A stretch of DNA of 64,000 nucleotides from Paraburkholderia unamae. GTDB taxonomy: Bacteria > Pseudomonadota > Gammaproteobacteria > Burkholderiales > Burkholderiaceae. The notes under the pieces were generated by a model. The model had not been told where the DNA came from and did not search any database. It saw only the letters and a program-made list of their open reading frames with translations. The position numbers and the translations under genes are program-made. Shown in pieces: positions 27,543 through 36,510 of this stretch (position 1 is its first letter; each line of letters opens with the position of its first letter). The stretch is taken from NCBI RefSeq assembly GCF_003268775.1, contig NZ_QLSU01000001.1, positions 434,001 to 498,000 of the forward strand, written 5' to 3'.

Positions 27543-28715
27543 ATGAAAAAAGCGTTGTTGAACATCCTTGCTCTCGCCGCCGCGGCAGTCTCCGCGGGCG
27601 CTCACGCGCAAAGCAGCGTCACGCTCTACGGCACGATCGACGCCGGCCTCGACTACGTGAGCAACCAGAAGTCGTCCACCGGCCATGGCCCAACGTGGGG
27701 CATGCAGTCCGGCAACGTGAGCACGAGCCGCTGGGGCCTGCGCGGCGCAGAAGATCTGGGCGGCGGCCTGAAGGCGGTGTTCGACCTCGAGAACGGCTTC
27801 TCGGTGGTCAACGGCAAGGGCTCGAACGGCGGCTATATTTTCGGCCGGCAAGCGTGGGTGGGTCTCTCCAGCGACCAGTACGGCACGCTCACGCTCGGCC
27901 GCCAGTACGACGCGCTGGTGGACATGATCGCACCGATGTCGGCCACGGGCTCGGGCTTCGGCGGCAACATCGCGATGCACCCGTTCGACAACGACAACCT
28001 GAATAACGACGTGCGCATGAACAACGCCGTCAAGTTCCGCAGCGCGATTTACGCGGGCTTCCAGGTGGAAGGCGCCTATGCGTTCAGCAACCAGGGCGGC
28101 GGCTTCTCGAACAACAACGCCTACACGATGGGCGCTTCGTGGAACGGCGGCCCGATCAATCTGGCCGTGGCGTACTTCCAGGGCAACGAGCCCGGCTCGA
28201 CCACGAACGGCGCACTGAGCGCGGGCAGCGGCACCGACAACGACCCGATGTTCGTGGCCGCGCGCACGCGCACGCTCGGCGCGGGCGGCAGCTACACGAT
28301 CGGACCGGCGAAGGTCGGCCTCGTGTTCACGCGCACGATGGTCGCCTCGCCCACGCAGATCGCCCAGGGCGGCTCGCTCAACGCCTTCAACGCCGACTAC
28401 CTGACGTTCAATAACTTCGAAGTGAACGGCCGCTACTCGCTCACGCCGCAACTGAGCCTGGGCGGCGCGTACACCTACACGGACGGCTCGGTCAGCCGCT
28501 CGGAAGGCAACGCCTCGCCGCACTGGAACCAGTTCATGCTTCAGGCCGACTATGCGCTCAGCCGCCGCACCGATCTCTACCTGGAGGGCGTGTATCAGCG
28601 TGTTTCCGGCGCGCAGGGCATTCCGGTGCTCGGCAACGCGTCGATCTACAACCTCGCGGCATCGTCGAGCAATACGCAGGCGGTCGTCGCGGCGGGCATG
28701 CGCCTGAAGTTCTGA
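27543..28715 (+). CDS. General porin (Burkholderia-type, trimeric)
   Basis: A 390-residue outer-membrane porin. A signal peptide ends AAVSAGAHA before QSSVTLYGTIDAGLDY, the standard mature start. Gram-negative porin features are SRWGLRGAEDLGGGLKAVFD, the constriction-loop region near NIAMHPFDNDNLN, and a terminal phenylalanine. It forms a diffusion pore for small solutes. The reading MKKALLNILA has no strong ribosome site. It is divergent from the soe-type operon but porins are commonly independent. Confidence 0.95.
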   Translation: MKKALLNILALAAAAVSAGAHAQSSVTLYGTIDAGLDYVSNQKSSTGHGPTWGMQSGNVSTSRWGLRGAEDLGGGLKAVFDLENGFSVVNGKGSNGGYIFGRQAWVGLSSDQYGTLTLGRQYDALVDMIAPMSATGSGFGGNIAMHPFDNDNLNNDVRMNNAVKFRSAIYAGFQVEGAYAFSNQGGGFSNNNAYTMGASWNGGPINLAVAYFQGNEPGSTTNGALSAGSGTDNDPMFVAARTRTLGAGGSYTIGPAKVGLVFTRTMVASPTQIAQGGSLNAFNADYLTFNNFEVNGRYSLTPQLSLGGAYTYTDGSVSRSEGNASPHWNQFMLQADYALSRRTDLYLEGVYQRVSGAQGIPVLGNASIYNLAASSSNTQAVVAAGMRLKF

Positions 28716-28760
28716 AACCGTGTTTGTGCTTTGCCGGCGTTAGCGCTGGTTTAGCGCGCC

Positions 28761-28800
28761 AGGAGCCGCGAGTCGATCGAGTCGCGGCTCCTGCTATTTT
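28761..28800 (+). terminator. Porin terminator
   Basis: AGGAGCCGCGA (28761-28771) pairs perfectly with TCGCGGCTCCT (28782-28792), followed by GCTATTTT. It lies 46 bases past the porin stop. Confidence 0.9.
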
Positions 28801-28995
28801 GGCGTTCTTTTTTCGGGTCCGACTGCATCAGCAATCCGCCGATATTCATTCGCCTGGCACCCGAGTCCCGCATTCTTGACCATTCCTGTACATTGCGGCA
28901 CGCGAACTGCGTCATACTTGTCGCCCTGTTGCCGCGCGGTTCATCGTGGCGCCAGGTTTGCCAACAGGCCAACTTCTGTGACAAAGGATAGAGAA

Positions 28996-29403
28996 ATGAG
29001 TATCTTTGGTGACATCGTCAACAAGCTGTTCCACAAAGCCAAGCCGGATGCCGCGCCGCCCGCCGTCGAACCGACGCCGGACCCCGCGGTCGCCCAGGCC
29101 GCCTCGCCCGACTCCGCTGCCGCACCGGCACCGGCGCCGCTGGCCGATGTGGACGTAGCCGCCGTGATGGACCAGTTGGTCTCGGAAAGCGGTCAGACGT
29201 TGAACTGGCGCACGTCCATTGTCGACACGATGAAGGCGCTGGGCGTCGACAGCAGCCTCGAGCACCGCAAGCAACTCGCGCAGGAACTCAAGTTCTCCGG
29301 CGACATGAACGACTCGGCTTCGATGAACGTCTGGCTGCACGGCCAGGTGATGACGGCGCTGGCCGCTAACGGCGGCAAGCTGCCCGCCGATCTGGCCGGC
29401 TAA
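28996..29403 (+). CDS. DUF3597 domain protein
   Basis: A 135-residue soluble protein. The start MSIFGDIVNKLF and the C-terminal block NWRTSIVDTMKALGVDSSLE, HRKQLAQELKFSG and MNVWLHGQVMTALAANGG are the DUF3597 signature; a Pro/Ala-rich linker (residues ~17-50) joins them. DUF3597 is often fused to LysM domains, suggesting an envelope link, but this copy has no LysM. ATAGAG precedes ATG 28996. Role unknown. Confidence 0.9.
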   Translation: MSIFGDIVNKLFHKAKPDAAPPAVEPTPDPAVAQAASPDSAAAPAPAPLADVDVAAVMDQLVSESGQTLNWRTSIVDTMKALGVDSSLEHRKQLAQELKFSGDMNDSASMNVWLHGQVMTALAANGGKLPADLAG

Positions 29404-29520
29404 TCAGGCCGTCCCGACAGGGGTCCGCTTCACCCCGCCACATTCAACACGCATGAATGGGTGGCGCGGTCCCCGCCGCGCTGGCGCACGGGCCCGCAAA
29501 CGCCCGGCGCAGCCAGGCGT

Positions 29521-30471
29521 TTATTCGTAACGCTGCTGCGCAGCGGACCATTTGAACGTGCGCCGCCATTTCCCGCCCCCTTTCGCCCGAAGCTGAAGAT
29601 CGTGATAGCCGCCGGTCACGGTGGGAAGAACGGTGAGCGCGTTCGCCGCGTCCGATACGTCGTGGCTACGTGTGCCGTCTTTGTGCCAATCGCCCGCGAG
29701 CATCTTGTCGAACGCCATCGGCTGCGCGAAGACGACGCGCAGCGTCTTGCCGTCGATCGCGAAGAGATACAGCGCTTCGAAATCGGCGCCGCCGCCCGCG
29801 TAACCCTCGCTCCATCCTGCACGCACGCCAAACGCGTAGTCGCCCGTACGAAGCTGGTACGCCGCGAGATCGAAGCGGGACCAGGTGGACGGCATGGCTT
29901 CCTGTGCGCTCGCCGCGTCACCTGAGTCGAGCGCGACCGGCAGATCGATGTTCGTGTTGCTCCAGTCGGTTGGCGTGGCGACAGGCGATTCAGTTCGCGC
30001 CACGAGTCGCGGTGCGCCCGCGCCGGAGCTTTCAAACACGCCGAACCATACCCGCCGCGTGTCGTTGTCGTTGCCGCCGAGATCCTCGCACGAGCCCGGT
30101 GAAGACTTCAGCGCGGTTGCGGCAAGTTCCGGACTGTTCGCGAGACAAATCACGGCGACGTAGCTGTTCGGCCGCGCGGGCCAGGGCTTCGCGCCCGCGA
30201 GCACGACGCTGCGCACGTCCTGCCCCGGCGCCAGTTGCTCAACGAGCAATGCGGGGGTGAAGCCCGCGGGCAGCTTTGTGCCGAAGCCGTCGGGTTGCGG
30301 GGCGCCGCCCATCGACTGGTCGAACATTTTGCGGGCGTCCGTGGTGTGCATGGCGCCGCGCACGCCGGAAAGGGAATGCACCGTTGTGTCCGCGCAGGCG
30401 GTGGCGCCATATACCGCGAAAGTGAAAGCTGCGAGGGCGAAAGAGTGACGAAGCGGCGCGCGATGTGTCAT
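29521..30471 (-). CDS. Exported protein of unknown function
   Basis: A 316-residue protein with a signal peptide (MTHRAPLRHSFALAAFTFAV, cleavage after ATACA) and no lipobox, so it is probably periplasmic. The mature part has no family I recognise; it has repeated GxY/W-rich strands (GDYAFGVRAGWSEGYAGGGA, YLFAIDGKTLRVVF) that look beta-rich. ATG 30471 gives the best signal peptide; an ATG at 30501 is also in frame. Neither has a clear ribosome site. It stands alone and is divergent from the phosphatase. Confidence 0.6.
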   Translation of the reverse strand: MTHRAPLRHSFALAAFTFAVYGATACADTTVHSLSGVRGAMHTTDARKMFDQSMGGAPQPDGFGTKLPAGFTPALLVEQLAPGQDVRSVVLAGAKPWPARPNSYVAVICLANSPELAATALKSSPGSCEDLGGNDNDTRRVWFGVFESSGAGAPRLVARTESPVATPTDWSNTNIDLPVALDSGDAASAQEAMPSTWSRFDLAAYQLRTGDYAFGVRAGWSEGYAGGGADFEALYLFAIDGKTLRVVFAQPMAFDKMLAGDWHKDGTRSHDVSDAANALTVLPTVTGGYHDLQLRAKGGGKWRRTFKWSAAQQRYE

Positions 30472-30776
30472 GGCAATAGCATGAATTGAATTGCGCACCA
30501 TTATCGCGGAGCGGATTGCAGTTTCATCCTGTTTTTACCCGGCCGCGCGCCTCGGCCATCACCGTTGCGACCCGTTCGGCATAACGCGTCGGCAGACGGT
30601 CCGCCTCGGCGCAAAACAGGACGCAATGAAGGGGGCGATAAAAGATGTCATCGCGAGGTCATGCAGGCGCGCCATCGTTGCGCCTACACTCACCCTGCGA
30701 TGCTTGCGCCCGCGCGCATCAGTCATGCTCGGCCGCCGGAGCAGGCTTCGCCCTTCCGCTCGCGAGGCGAGACAAG
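30472..30776. other. 305-base divergent region, exported unknown / phosphatase
   Basis: No gene or clear promoter. Near its left end AATTGAATTG-like steps occur around 30484-30492; otherwise GC-rich sequence with nothing I can name. Confidence 0.4.
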
Positions 30777-32453
30777 ATGACGAAAAAAGACATCCCCGAG
30801 AATACCGCCACCGAGGCCGCCGGCGTATCGCGCCGTGGCTTCCTCAAGCTCGCGGGCGCTTCCGGCTTCGCGAGCGCGGCCGGTGCTTTCGCGGGCGGCG
30901 CGAAAGCCGACGCCGCCACGCCCGACGGCACACCCGAGCAAGTCCACCTCACGTGGGGCGACGACCCCACGCACGAAGTCGTCGTTTCGTGGGCCTCGCT
31001 CGCCGCCTCCACGAATCCGCGCGTGATCTACAGCGCCGATCGCGGCCGCCGCGAGACGGTGCACGCCGTTCAGCGCACCTATACGGACGGTCTCACGGGC
31101 GTCGTCGTGTTTGCTTATCACGCGCGTTTGCGCGGCCTGGCGCCGGCCACGACCTACCGCTACGAAGTCACGGCCGACAACGACAGCCGTGCAGGCAGCC
31201 CCTTCAGTTCGAGTTTCGCCACTGCACCGCGCGGACGTGCACCGTTTCGCTTCACGAGCTACGGCGACCTCGCCACGCCGAACACCGGCTGGGTGCTCTC
31301 CTCGCCGCAAAGCCGTTTCGCCGTGGAAGCGGTGGAGCGCTTCCAGCCGCTCTTTCATCTGCTCAATGGCGACCTCTGCTACGCGAACCTGAATCCCGCG
31401 CACCAGACCGAGGTGTGGCGCGACTTCGCGAACAACAATCAGACCTCGTCGGCGAACCGGCCGTGGATGCCCTGCCCCGGCAATCACGAGATCGAGTTCT
31501 ACAACGGCGCACAGGGCCTCGATTCTTATCTCACCCGCTACACGCTGCCCGATAACGGCACGCGCTTCGCGGGCCGCTGGTACAGCTTTCGCGTGAGCAA
31601 CGTGCTGTTCGTCTCGCTCGACGCCGACGACGTGGTCTATCAGGACGCCGCCGCCTTCGTGGCCGGCCCCGCGCCGCTCACGCCCGCCGCGAGCACGGGC
31701 AACGCGCCCATCGCGCCGGGCACGTCGTTCTATGTGCGCGGCTACAGCAACGGCGAGCAGACGCACTGGCTCGAACGCACGCTCAAGCAGGCGAAGCACG
31801 ACGACGACATCGACTGGATCGTGGTGCAGATGCACCAGGACGCGCTCAGTTCGTCGAAAACGGGGAATGGCTCGGACAAGGGCATACGCGAAGCATGGCT
31901 GCCGCTTTTCGACCGCTATGGCGTGGACCTCGTGGTGTGCGGCCACGATCACGACTACGAGCGCAGCTACCCGGTGCGCGGCTGCAACCATCACGCGGGC
32001 GTCGATGCGAAAACGGGCGTGAGCGTCGACACGCTCCAGCCGCGTCCCGTTACGCACGCCCAGGGCGCGGGCAACACGTTTGACACGAGCCACGGCACGA
32101 TCCACCTGATCCTCGGCGGCGGCGGCACGAGCGCACCGCTCGACGTGTATGGCGTGGATGTGGGCAACGGCAATCCGCAGGCACAGGTGTTCACGAAGCC
32201 CAACCACCCGGTGCCGGGCACGACCGCAGGCGCCTTCGTGCGTCCCACGGCCGACGCGCTCGAAGACGCCATCTGGTCGGCGCAGCGCGATACGGGCACG
32301 GGCTACGGCATCGCGGTGTTCGACGTCGACCCCGGCACGCATGGCGGCAAGACGACGATCACGATGAACTACTATCACGCACCGGGCGCGGATCAAACGC
32401 CCACCGGCAACTACGAGTTGTTCGAAACGATCACGCTCGCGAAGTCGCGTTGA
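30777..32453 (+). CDS. Tat-exported purple-acid-phosphatase-like metallophosphoesterase
   Basis: A 558-residue enzyme. The twin-arginine motif SRRGFLK at residues ~18-24 is followed by a hydrophobic stretch and AFAGGAKADA, so it is Tat-exported, probably to the periplasm. A fibronectin-like domain (QVHLTWGDDPTHEVVVSW) precedes the phosphatase core. The five metal blocks are SYGDLAT, NGDLCYA, GNHEIEF, QMHQDA and GHDHDYERSY, consistent with a dinuclear purple acid phosphatase that releases phosphate from esters. GCGAGGCGAG precedes ATG 30777. An 11-base tandem repeat begins inside its last four codons. Confidence 0.9.
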   Translation: MTKKDIPENTATEAAGVSRRGFLKLAGASGFASAAGAFAGGAKADAATPDGTPEQVHLTWGDDPTHEVVVSWASLAASTNPRVIYSADRGRRETVHAVQRTYTDGLTGVVVFAYHARLRGLAPATTYRYEVTADNDSRAGSPFSSSFATAPRGRAPFRFTSYGDLATPNTGWVLSSPQSRFAVEAVERFQPLFHLLNGDLCYANLNPAHQTEVWRDFANNNQTSSANRPWMPCPGNHEIEFYNGAQGLDSYLTRYTLPDNGTRFAGRWYSFRVSNVLFVSLDADDVVYQDAAAFVAGPAPLTPAASTGNAPIAPGTSFYVRGYSNGEQTHWLERTLKQAKHDDDIDWIVVQMHQDALSSSKTGNGSDKGIREAWLPLFDRYGVDLVVCGHDHDYERSYPVRGCNHHAGVDAKTGVSVDTLQPRPVTHAQGAGNTFDTSHGTIHLILGGGGTSAPLDVYGVDVGNGNPQAQVFTKPNHPVPGTTAGAFVRPTADALEDAIWSAQRDTGTGYGIAVFDVDPGTHGGKTTITMNYYHAPGADQTPTGNYELFETITLAKSR

Positions 32454-32495
32454 AGTTGCGGCGAAGCTGCGTTGAAGTTGCGTTGCAGTTGCGTC
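32441..32495. repeat. Five tandem copies of an 11-base unit across a stop codon
   Basis: Units GAAGTCGCGTT, GAAGTTGCGGC, GAAGCTGCGTT, GAAGTTGCGTT and GCAGTTGCGTC run back to back. The phosphatase stop codon TGA (32451-32453) spans units 1 and 2, so expansion mostly changes the 3' untranslated region. Confidence 0.85.
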
Positions 32496-32518
32496 CAGTT
32501 TCGACGCGGCGTAGAAGC

Positions 32519-32547
32519 AAAAACGCGGGGCGCTTGCGCCCCGCGTT
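32519..32547 (-). terminator. Terminator of the squalene-hopene cyclase gene
   Basis: AACGCGGGGCGC (32522-32533) pairs perfectly with GCGCCCCGCGTT (32536-32547). On the minus strand the stem runs into five T residues. It may also slow plus-strand transcripts from the phosphatase. Confidence 0.9.
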
Positions 32548-32560
32548 GCTATCCAACTGA

Positions 32561-34597
32561 TCAAACTGCCGCGAGCGCTTCTTCCGGCTCACGCACCGGC
32601 AGCGCATTCCCCGCCAGCCGCCGATAACGCGAGAGCGCCCACAACGGGAAATACGCCGTATACCCGTGGTACTTGAGGTAGTAAATGCGTGGGAACCCCG
32701 GCGCGTTGTGCGAGCGATGCCACCAGAACCCATCGCCCCCCTGCACGCCGAGCAGATAGCTCACGCCGCGCCGAACCGATTCGGATTCCCAATCACCGAA
32801 GGCCATTTGCGCGAGCAGCGCCCACGCCGTGAAGTTCGACGCACTTTCGCCGCCGTTCGTACCCGCGAGCCGCGCATCGATATAGCTGTCGTTGGTCTCG
32901 CCCCAGCCGCCGTCCGCGTTTTGTTGCGTACGCAACCAGGCGAGCGCACGCGCGATATACGGTTGCCGCGGGTCTTCGCCCGCGAGCGCGAGGCCCGCCA
33001 GCACGCTCCACGTGCCGTAGATGTAGTTGGTGCCCCAACGGCCCCACCAACTGCCGTCGGGTTGCTGCGTGGCCTTCACGTACTCGATGGCGCGCGCGAG
33101 CGCCGGCTTGTCCTCGGCGCGGCCCGTCACGCCGAAGCACAGCAGCACGCGGCCCGAAACATCTTCGGTAGGCGGGTCGAGCAACGCGCCGTGGTCGGCG
33201 AACGGGATAGCGTTCAGATAGAGGCGATCGCAGTCGGCGTCGAAGGCCGCGAAGCCGCCGTTGCGCGATTGCAGGCCGCGCATCCAGTCGAGCGCAAGCG
33301 CCACGCGCCGCGCGTACGGGTCCACGCCGGTTTCGCGCGCCTGTGCGAGGCCGCGTCGATGGAGCATGGCCACGACCACGGCCGTATCGTCGATGTCGGG
33401 GTAGTACGGGTTCTCGTACTGGAAAGCCCAGCCGCCTGCCGGCGTGCCGGGCCGCGCGTTCTCGATCCAGTCGCCGCGCACGTCATCCACCTGGCGCTCC
33501 GCCAGCCACTCGTAAGCCCGCGTGATGCGTTGCTGCAACTCCCCATCGGAAATCGTCGCCGCGGCGGGTTCGGCAGGCGTGACGGTGCGGGCCTGCTCCA
33601 GCGCCATCGTGCTCCACGCGGTGTCCCATACCGGCGAAAGACAAGGCTGGCAGTAGACGCTGCCGTCGGGCCGCTCGATGAGCAGCTTTTCCAGCGCGTC
33701 TTCGCAATCGCGGCGCAGCGGGTGATCTTCAGGATACCCGAGCACCTGCATCATCTGGTAGCTGTAGACGATGGGCGGAAAGATGCCGCCCATGCCGTCC
33801 TCGCCGTTCATACGCTCGGCGCACCAGGCCTCGGCATGCTTGATGGCGCGCCGGCGCAGCCCGTTCGGCAGCAGCGGCTCGATACGGCGCAGCACGCGGT
33901 CGGCCGCGAGAAAGAACCGGCGGATGCCCTTGCCGCGCGGGAAATATTCGCTCTCCTCGTCGGGCGGCGTGACGAACAGTTCGGCGATCGAGACGTTGTG
34001 CGGGTTCGCCGCGCGCGCCTTCAGCGAGCACAGCGCGAGCAGCGGCACCATGGTCGTGCGCGCCCAGTAGGCGACCTTGTACATCGAGATCGGCACCCAT
34101 TTGGGGAACAGCACGAACTCGATCGGCATGAACGGCGTGGCGCGCCACGGCACCTGGCCGAAGGTGGCGAGCAGGATGCGCGTGAACACGTTCGACTTCG
34201 CCGCGCCGCCGAGCTTCAGGATGGTTTCGCGCGCGCGCACCATGTGCGGCGCGTTGGCGGCGTCGCCCGCCGCCTTCAGCGCGAAGTACGCCTTCACGCT
34301 GCACGAGACATCGGGCGCGCCATCCACGTAAAGATCCCACGCGCCGTGCGTTTGCAAACGCTGAATGTCGCGCAGGTAGCGCGCCATCTTTTCCTGGCGG
34401 ACCCCGTCGACCTTGCCCATGAAATGCATCATGAGGATGTATTCGGCGGTGATCGTGGCGTCCGATTCGAGTTCGAAGCACCAGCTTCCGTCGTCGTCCT
34501 GCATCCGGACGAGCGCTTCGCGGCCGCGAACGATGGAAGCGTCGAGCGCCGCCATGGACGCCGCCGAGGCGGAAAATGGCGAGTTGGAATTTTTCAT
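32561..34597 (-). CDS. shc: Squalene-hopene cyclase
   Basis: A 678-residue membrane-associated cyclase that turns squalene into hopene, the first hopanoid. The catalytic DxDD motif is D401-I-D-D404 in YPDIDDTAVV. QW repeats are seen at QDDDGSWCFEL, QQPDGSWWGRWG, QNADGGWGE and QGGDGFWW. Length fits the family (630-720). ATG 34597 is preferred because MKNSNSPFSASAASMAALDA leads straight to the first QW repeat; the frame is open much further upstream but that part is unlike the family. It is divergent from a TetR regulator, sharing a symmetric region. No other hpn gene is in the window. Confidence 0.96.
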   Translation of the reverse strand: MKNSNSPFSASAASMAALDASIVRGREALVRMQDDDGSWCFELESDATITAEYILMMHFMGKVDGVRQEKMARYLRDIQRLQTHGAWDLYVDGAPDVSCSVKAYFALKAAGDAANAPHMVRARETILKLGGAAKSNVFTRILLATFGQVPWRATPFMPIEFVLFPKWVPISMYKVAYWARTTMVPLLALCSLKARAANPHNVSIAELFVTPPDEESEYFPRGKGIRRFFLAADRVLRRIEPLLPNGLRRRAIKHAEAWCAERMNGEDGMGGIFPPIVYSYQMMQVLGYPEDHPLRRDCEDALEKLLIERPDGSVYCQPCLSPVWDTAWSTMALEQARTVTPAEPAAATISDGELQQRITRAYEWLAERQVDDVRGDWIENARPGTPAGGWAFQYENPYYPDIDDTAVVVAMLHRRGLAQARETGVDPYARRVALALDWMRGLQSRNGGFAAFDADCDRLYLNAIPFADHGALLDPPTEDVSGRVLLCFGVTGRAEDKPALARAIEYVKATQQPDGSWWGRWGTNYIYGTWSVLAGLALAGEDPRQPYIARALAWLRTQQNADGGWGETNDSYIDARLAGTNGGESASNFTAWALLAQMAFGDWESESVRRGVSYLLGVQGGDGFWWHRSHNAPGFPRIYYLKYHGYTAYFPLWALSRYRRLAGNALPVREPEEALAAV

Positions 34598-34603
34598 CGG
34601 CGA

Positions 34604-34654
34604 ATCATACCATCCGTACGGAATGTTTAGCCGCCACGCCCGCAATGGTATGAT
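34604..34654. promoter_or_regulatory. Symmetric divergent promoter-operator, shc / TetR
   Basis: ATCATACCAT (34604-34613) and ATGGTATGAT (34645-34654) are exact inverted copies. Each contains TATGAT, a good -10 element pointing outward, toward shc and toward the TetR gene respectively. Each -10 lies 6-7 bases from its start codon (34597 and 34662), so both mRNAs may be leaderless. The palindrome TCCGTACGGA (34613-34622) lies in the shc promoter spacer and is a likely TetR site. No good -35 elements are visible. Confidence 0.55.
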
Positions 34655-34661
34655 CGGCTCC

Positions 34662-35447
34662 ATGAAAGACTCCTCCGTCAAGGCGCCGGCGCGCGCGACA
34701 CGGCGCGGCGCGAAGGCGGCTGACGCGCCGCCCGCTGCGGCCACCCTCACCGCCGCGACTCCCGATTCGCCCAAGCTCTCCAAAGCCCCGAAGCCCTCGA
34801 AGGCAGTCAAATCCGCTTCCCCGCGCGACGACGCCACGCCGCCCACGCCGCCCACGAGCACGCCGGCCGCCGGCACGCGCCGCAAGAAGGCCCCGATCCA
34901 GGTGCGCGCCCAGCTCTTGCAGGCCGCCTCCGATATCGCCACCGACCAGGGCGTGCCGTCCGTCACGCTAGACGCCGTGGCCGAACGCGCGGGCGTGACC
35001 AAGGGCGCGCTGCAATATCACTTCGCCAACAAGCAGGGCTTGCTCGACGCCCTCTTCGAGCAGACGCTGGAGCGCTTCGAACAGCAGATGCACGCGCGCA
35101 TCGAAGCGGGCGTGGCCACTGGCGCGCCGCAGCACGGCGCCGCCGCGCGCGCGTACCTGCACACCACCATCGACGAAACGAGCCCGGCGGCCAGCACCAA
35201 CGTGCTGCGCGTGCTGGTGGCCGCGATGATGACCGACCCCGCGATTCGCGAGCGTTACGCCGCGCCCATGCGCAAGTGGACGCGCCCCGACCCGCTGCCG
35301 CTCGAAGCCGCCGCCCGCCTGATGATCTGCCGTCTCGCGGCGGACGGCCTGTGGATCTCCGATCTGCTCGGCTACCAGAGCATGCCGCCGCGCCTGCGCG
35401 ACGAAGTCGTGCGCCAGCTTGAGCAGTTCGTGCTCGCCGGGAGCTAG
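34662..35447 (+). CDS. TetR-family regulator with long low-complexity N-terminus
   Basis: A 261-residue repressor-type protein. The TetR helix-turn-helix is far from the N-terminus, at residues ~88-130 ([35 protein letters not shown]). The first ~75 residues are Ala/Pro/Lys/Thr-rich ([20 protein letters not shown] and similar), atypical for TetR proteins, and look disordered and basic. The C-terminal ~130 residues are the ligand domain. ATG 34662 is used; ATG 34650 is an in-frame alternative, and neither has a ribosome site. It is probably the regulator of shc and of itself. Confidence 0.85.
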   Translation: MKDSSVKAPARATRRGAKAADAPPAAATLTAATPDSPKLSKAPKPSKAVKSASPRDDATPPTPPTSTPAAGTRRKKAPIQVRAQLLQAASDIATDQGVPSVTLDAVAERAGVTKGALQYHFANKQGLLDALFEQTLERFEQQMHARIEAGVATGAPQHGAAARAYLHTTIDETSPAASTNVLRVLVAAMMTDPAIRERYAAPMRKWTRPDPLPLEAAARLMICRLAADGLWISDLLGYQSMPPRLRDEVVRQLEQFVLAGS

Positions 35448-35559
35448 GCGAACCCTGGCGCGCCGGTCCCCACGGCCGCCGCGCACTATGCCGAAATCGT
35501 CGTCGCCTGCGGGCCGTTCGAGCAAGACGCCCAAAATGGGGCGACCTACGATTGTCGGC

Positions 35560-36510
35560 ATGAAAACCCTGACCGTTATCGACTCCCACACGGGCGGCGA
35601 GCCGACCCGCCTCGTGATCGCAGGCGGCCCCGAGCTTGGCCACGGCCCGCTCGCCGAACGCCTCGACCTGTTTCGCCGCGACTTCGACCACGTGCGCGCG
35701 GGCGTCGTCAACGAGCCGCGCGGCTCGGACGTGATGGTCGGCGCGCTGCTTTGCGAGCCGCACGATCCGTCCTGCTCGGCGGGCGTGATCTTCTTCAACA
35801 ACGTCGGCTTTCTCGGCATGTGCGGCCACGGCACCATCGGCCTCGTCGCGTCGCTCGCTTATCTCGGCCGCATCGCGGCCGGGGTGCATCGCATCGAAAC
35901 GCCGGTGGGCGTGGTCGAAGCCGAGTTGCACGACAATGGCGCCGTGACCGTGCGCAACGTGCCCGCCTATCGTTACCGTCAAGCCGTGCCGCTCGACGTG
36001 CCCGGCTACGGCCGCGTGCATGGCGACATCGCCTGGGGCGGCAACTGGTTCTTCCTCGTCGCCGACCACAATCTCCCGCTCGAAGCGGGCAACGTCGAAG
36101 CGCTCACCGAGGCCACGTGGGCCATGCGCCAGGCGCTCGAAGCGAACGGCATTACCGGCGCGGACGGCGCGTTGATCGACCACGTCGAGCTTTTCGCGCA
36201 TCCCGATGTTGACGGCGTGGACAGCCGCAATTTCGTGCTGTGTCCCGGCAAGGCCTACGACCGCTCGCCTTGCGGCACCGGCACGAGCGCGAAGATCGCC
36301 TGCCTCGCCGCGAACGGCGAACTCGCGCCTGGCGCGCTGTGGCGGCAGGAAAGCATCATCGGCAGCGTGTTCGAGGCGAGCTACGAAGCCACGCCCGACC
36401 TCCCGGCAGGGTATGTGCGCCCGAGCATTCGCGGCAACGCGCATATTAGCGCGGAGTCCAAACTGATTTTCGCCGACGACGATCCGTTCGCCTGGGGCAT
36501 TCGCACGTGA
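35560..36510 (+). CDS. 4-hydroxyproline 2-epimerase (proline racemase family)
   Basis: A 316-residue epimerase that turns trans-4-hydroxy-L-proline into cis-4-hydroxy-D-proline. Both catalytic cysteines of the family are present: Cys88 in MCGHGTIG and Cys238 in [21 protein letters not shown] at the start and [11 protein letters not shown] are typical of hydroxyproline epimerases. ATG 35560 is taken; ATG 35536 is in frame upstream. It is first in a tightly coupled operon: the next start overlaps its stop by 4 bases (GTGA). Names used elsewhere include LhpA and HypRE. Confidence 0.93.
   Translation: MKTLTVIDSHTGGEPTRLVIAGGPELGHGPLAERLDLFRRDFDHVRAGVVNEPRGSDVMVGALLCEPHDPSCSAGVIFFNNVGFLGMCGHGTIGLVASLAYLGRIAAGVHRIETPVGVVEAELHDNGAVTVRNVPAYRYRQAVPLDVPGYGRVHGDIAWGGNWFFLVADHNLPLEAGNVEALTEATWAMRQALEANGITGADGALIDHVELFAHPDVDGVDSRNFVLCPGKAYDRSPCGTGTSAKIACLAANGELAPGALWRQESIIGSVFEASYEATPDLPAGYVRPSIRGNAHISAESKLIFADDDPFAWGIRT

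Noticed and set aside
30723..32564. Long antisense open frame over the phosphatase
   Set aside because: Composition is Arg/Ala/Val/His-rich, typical of an antisense shadow; the plus-strand frame has a Tat signal and all metal motifs.
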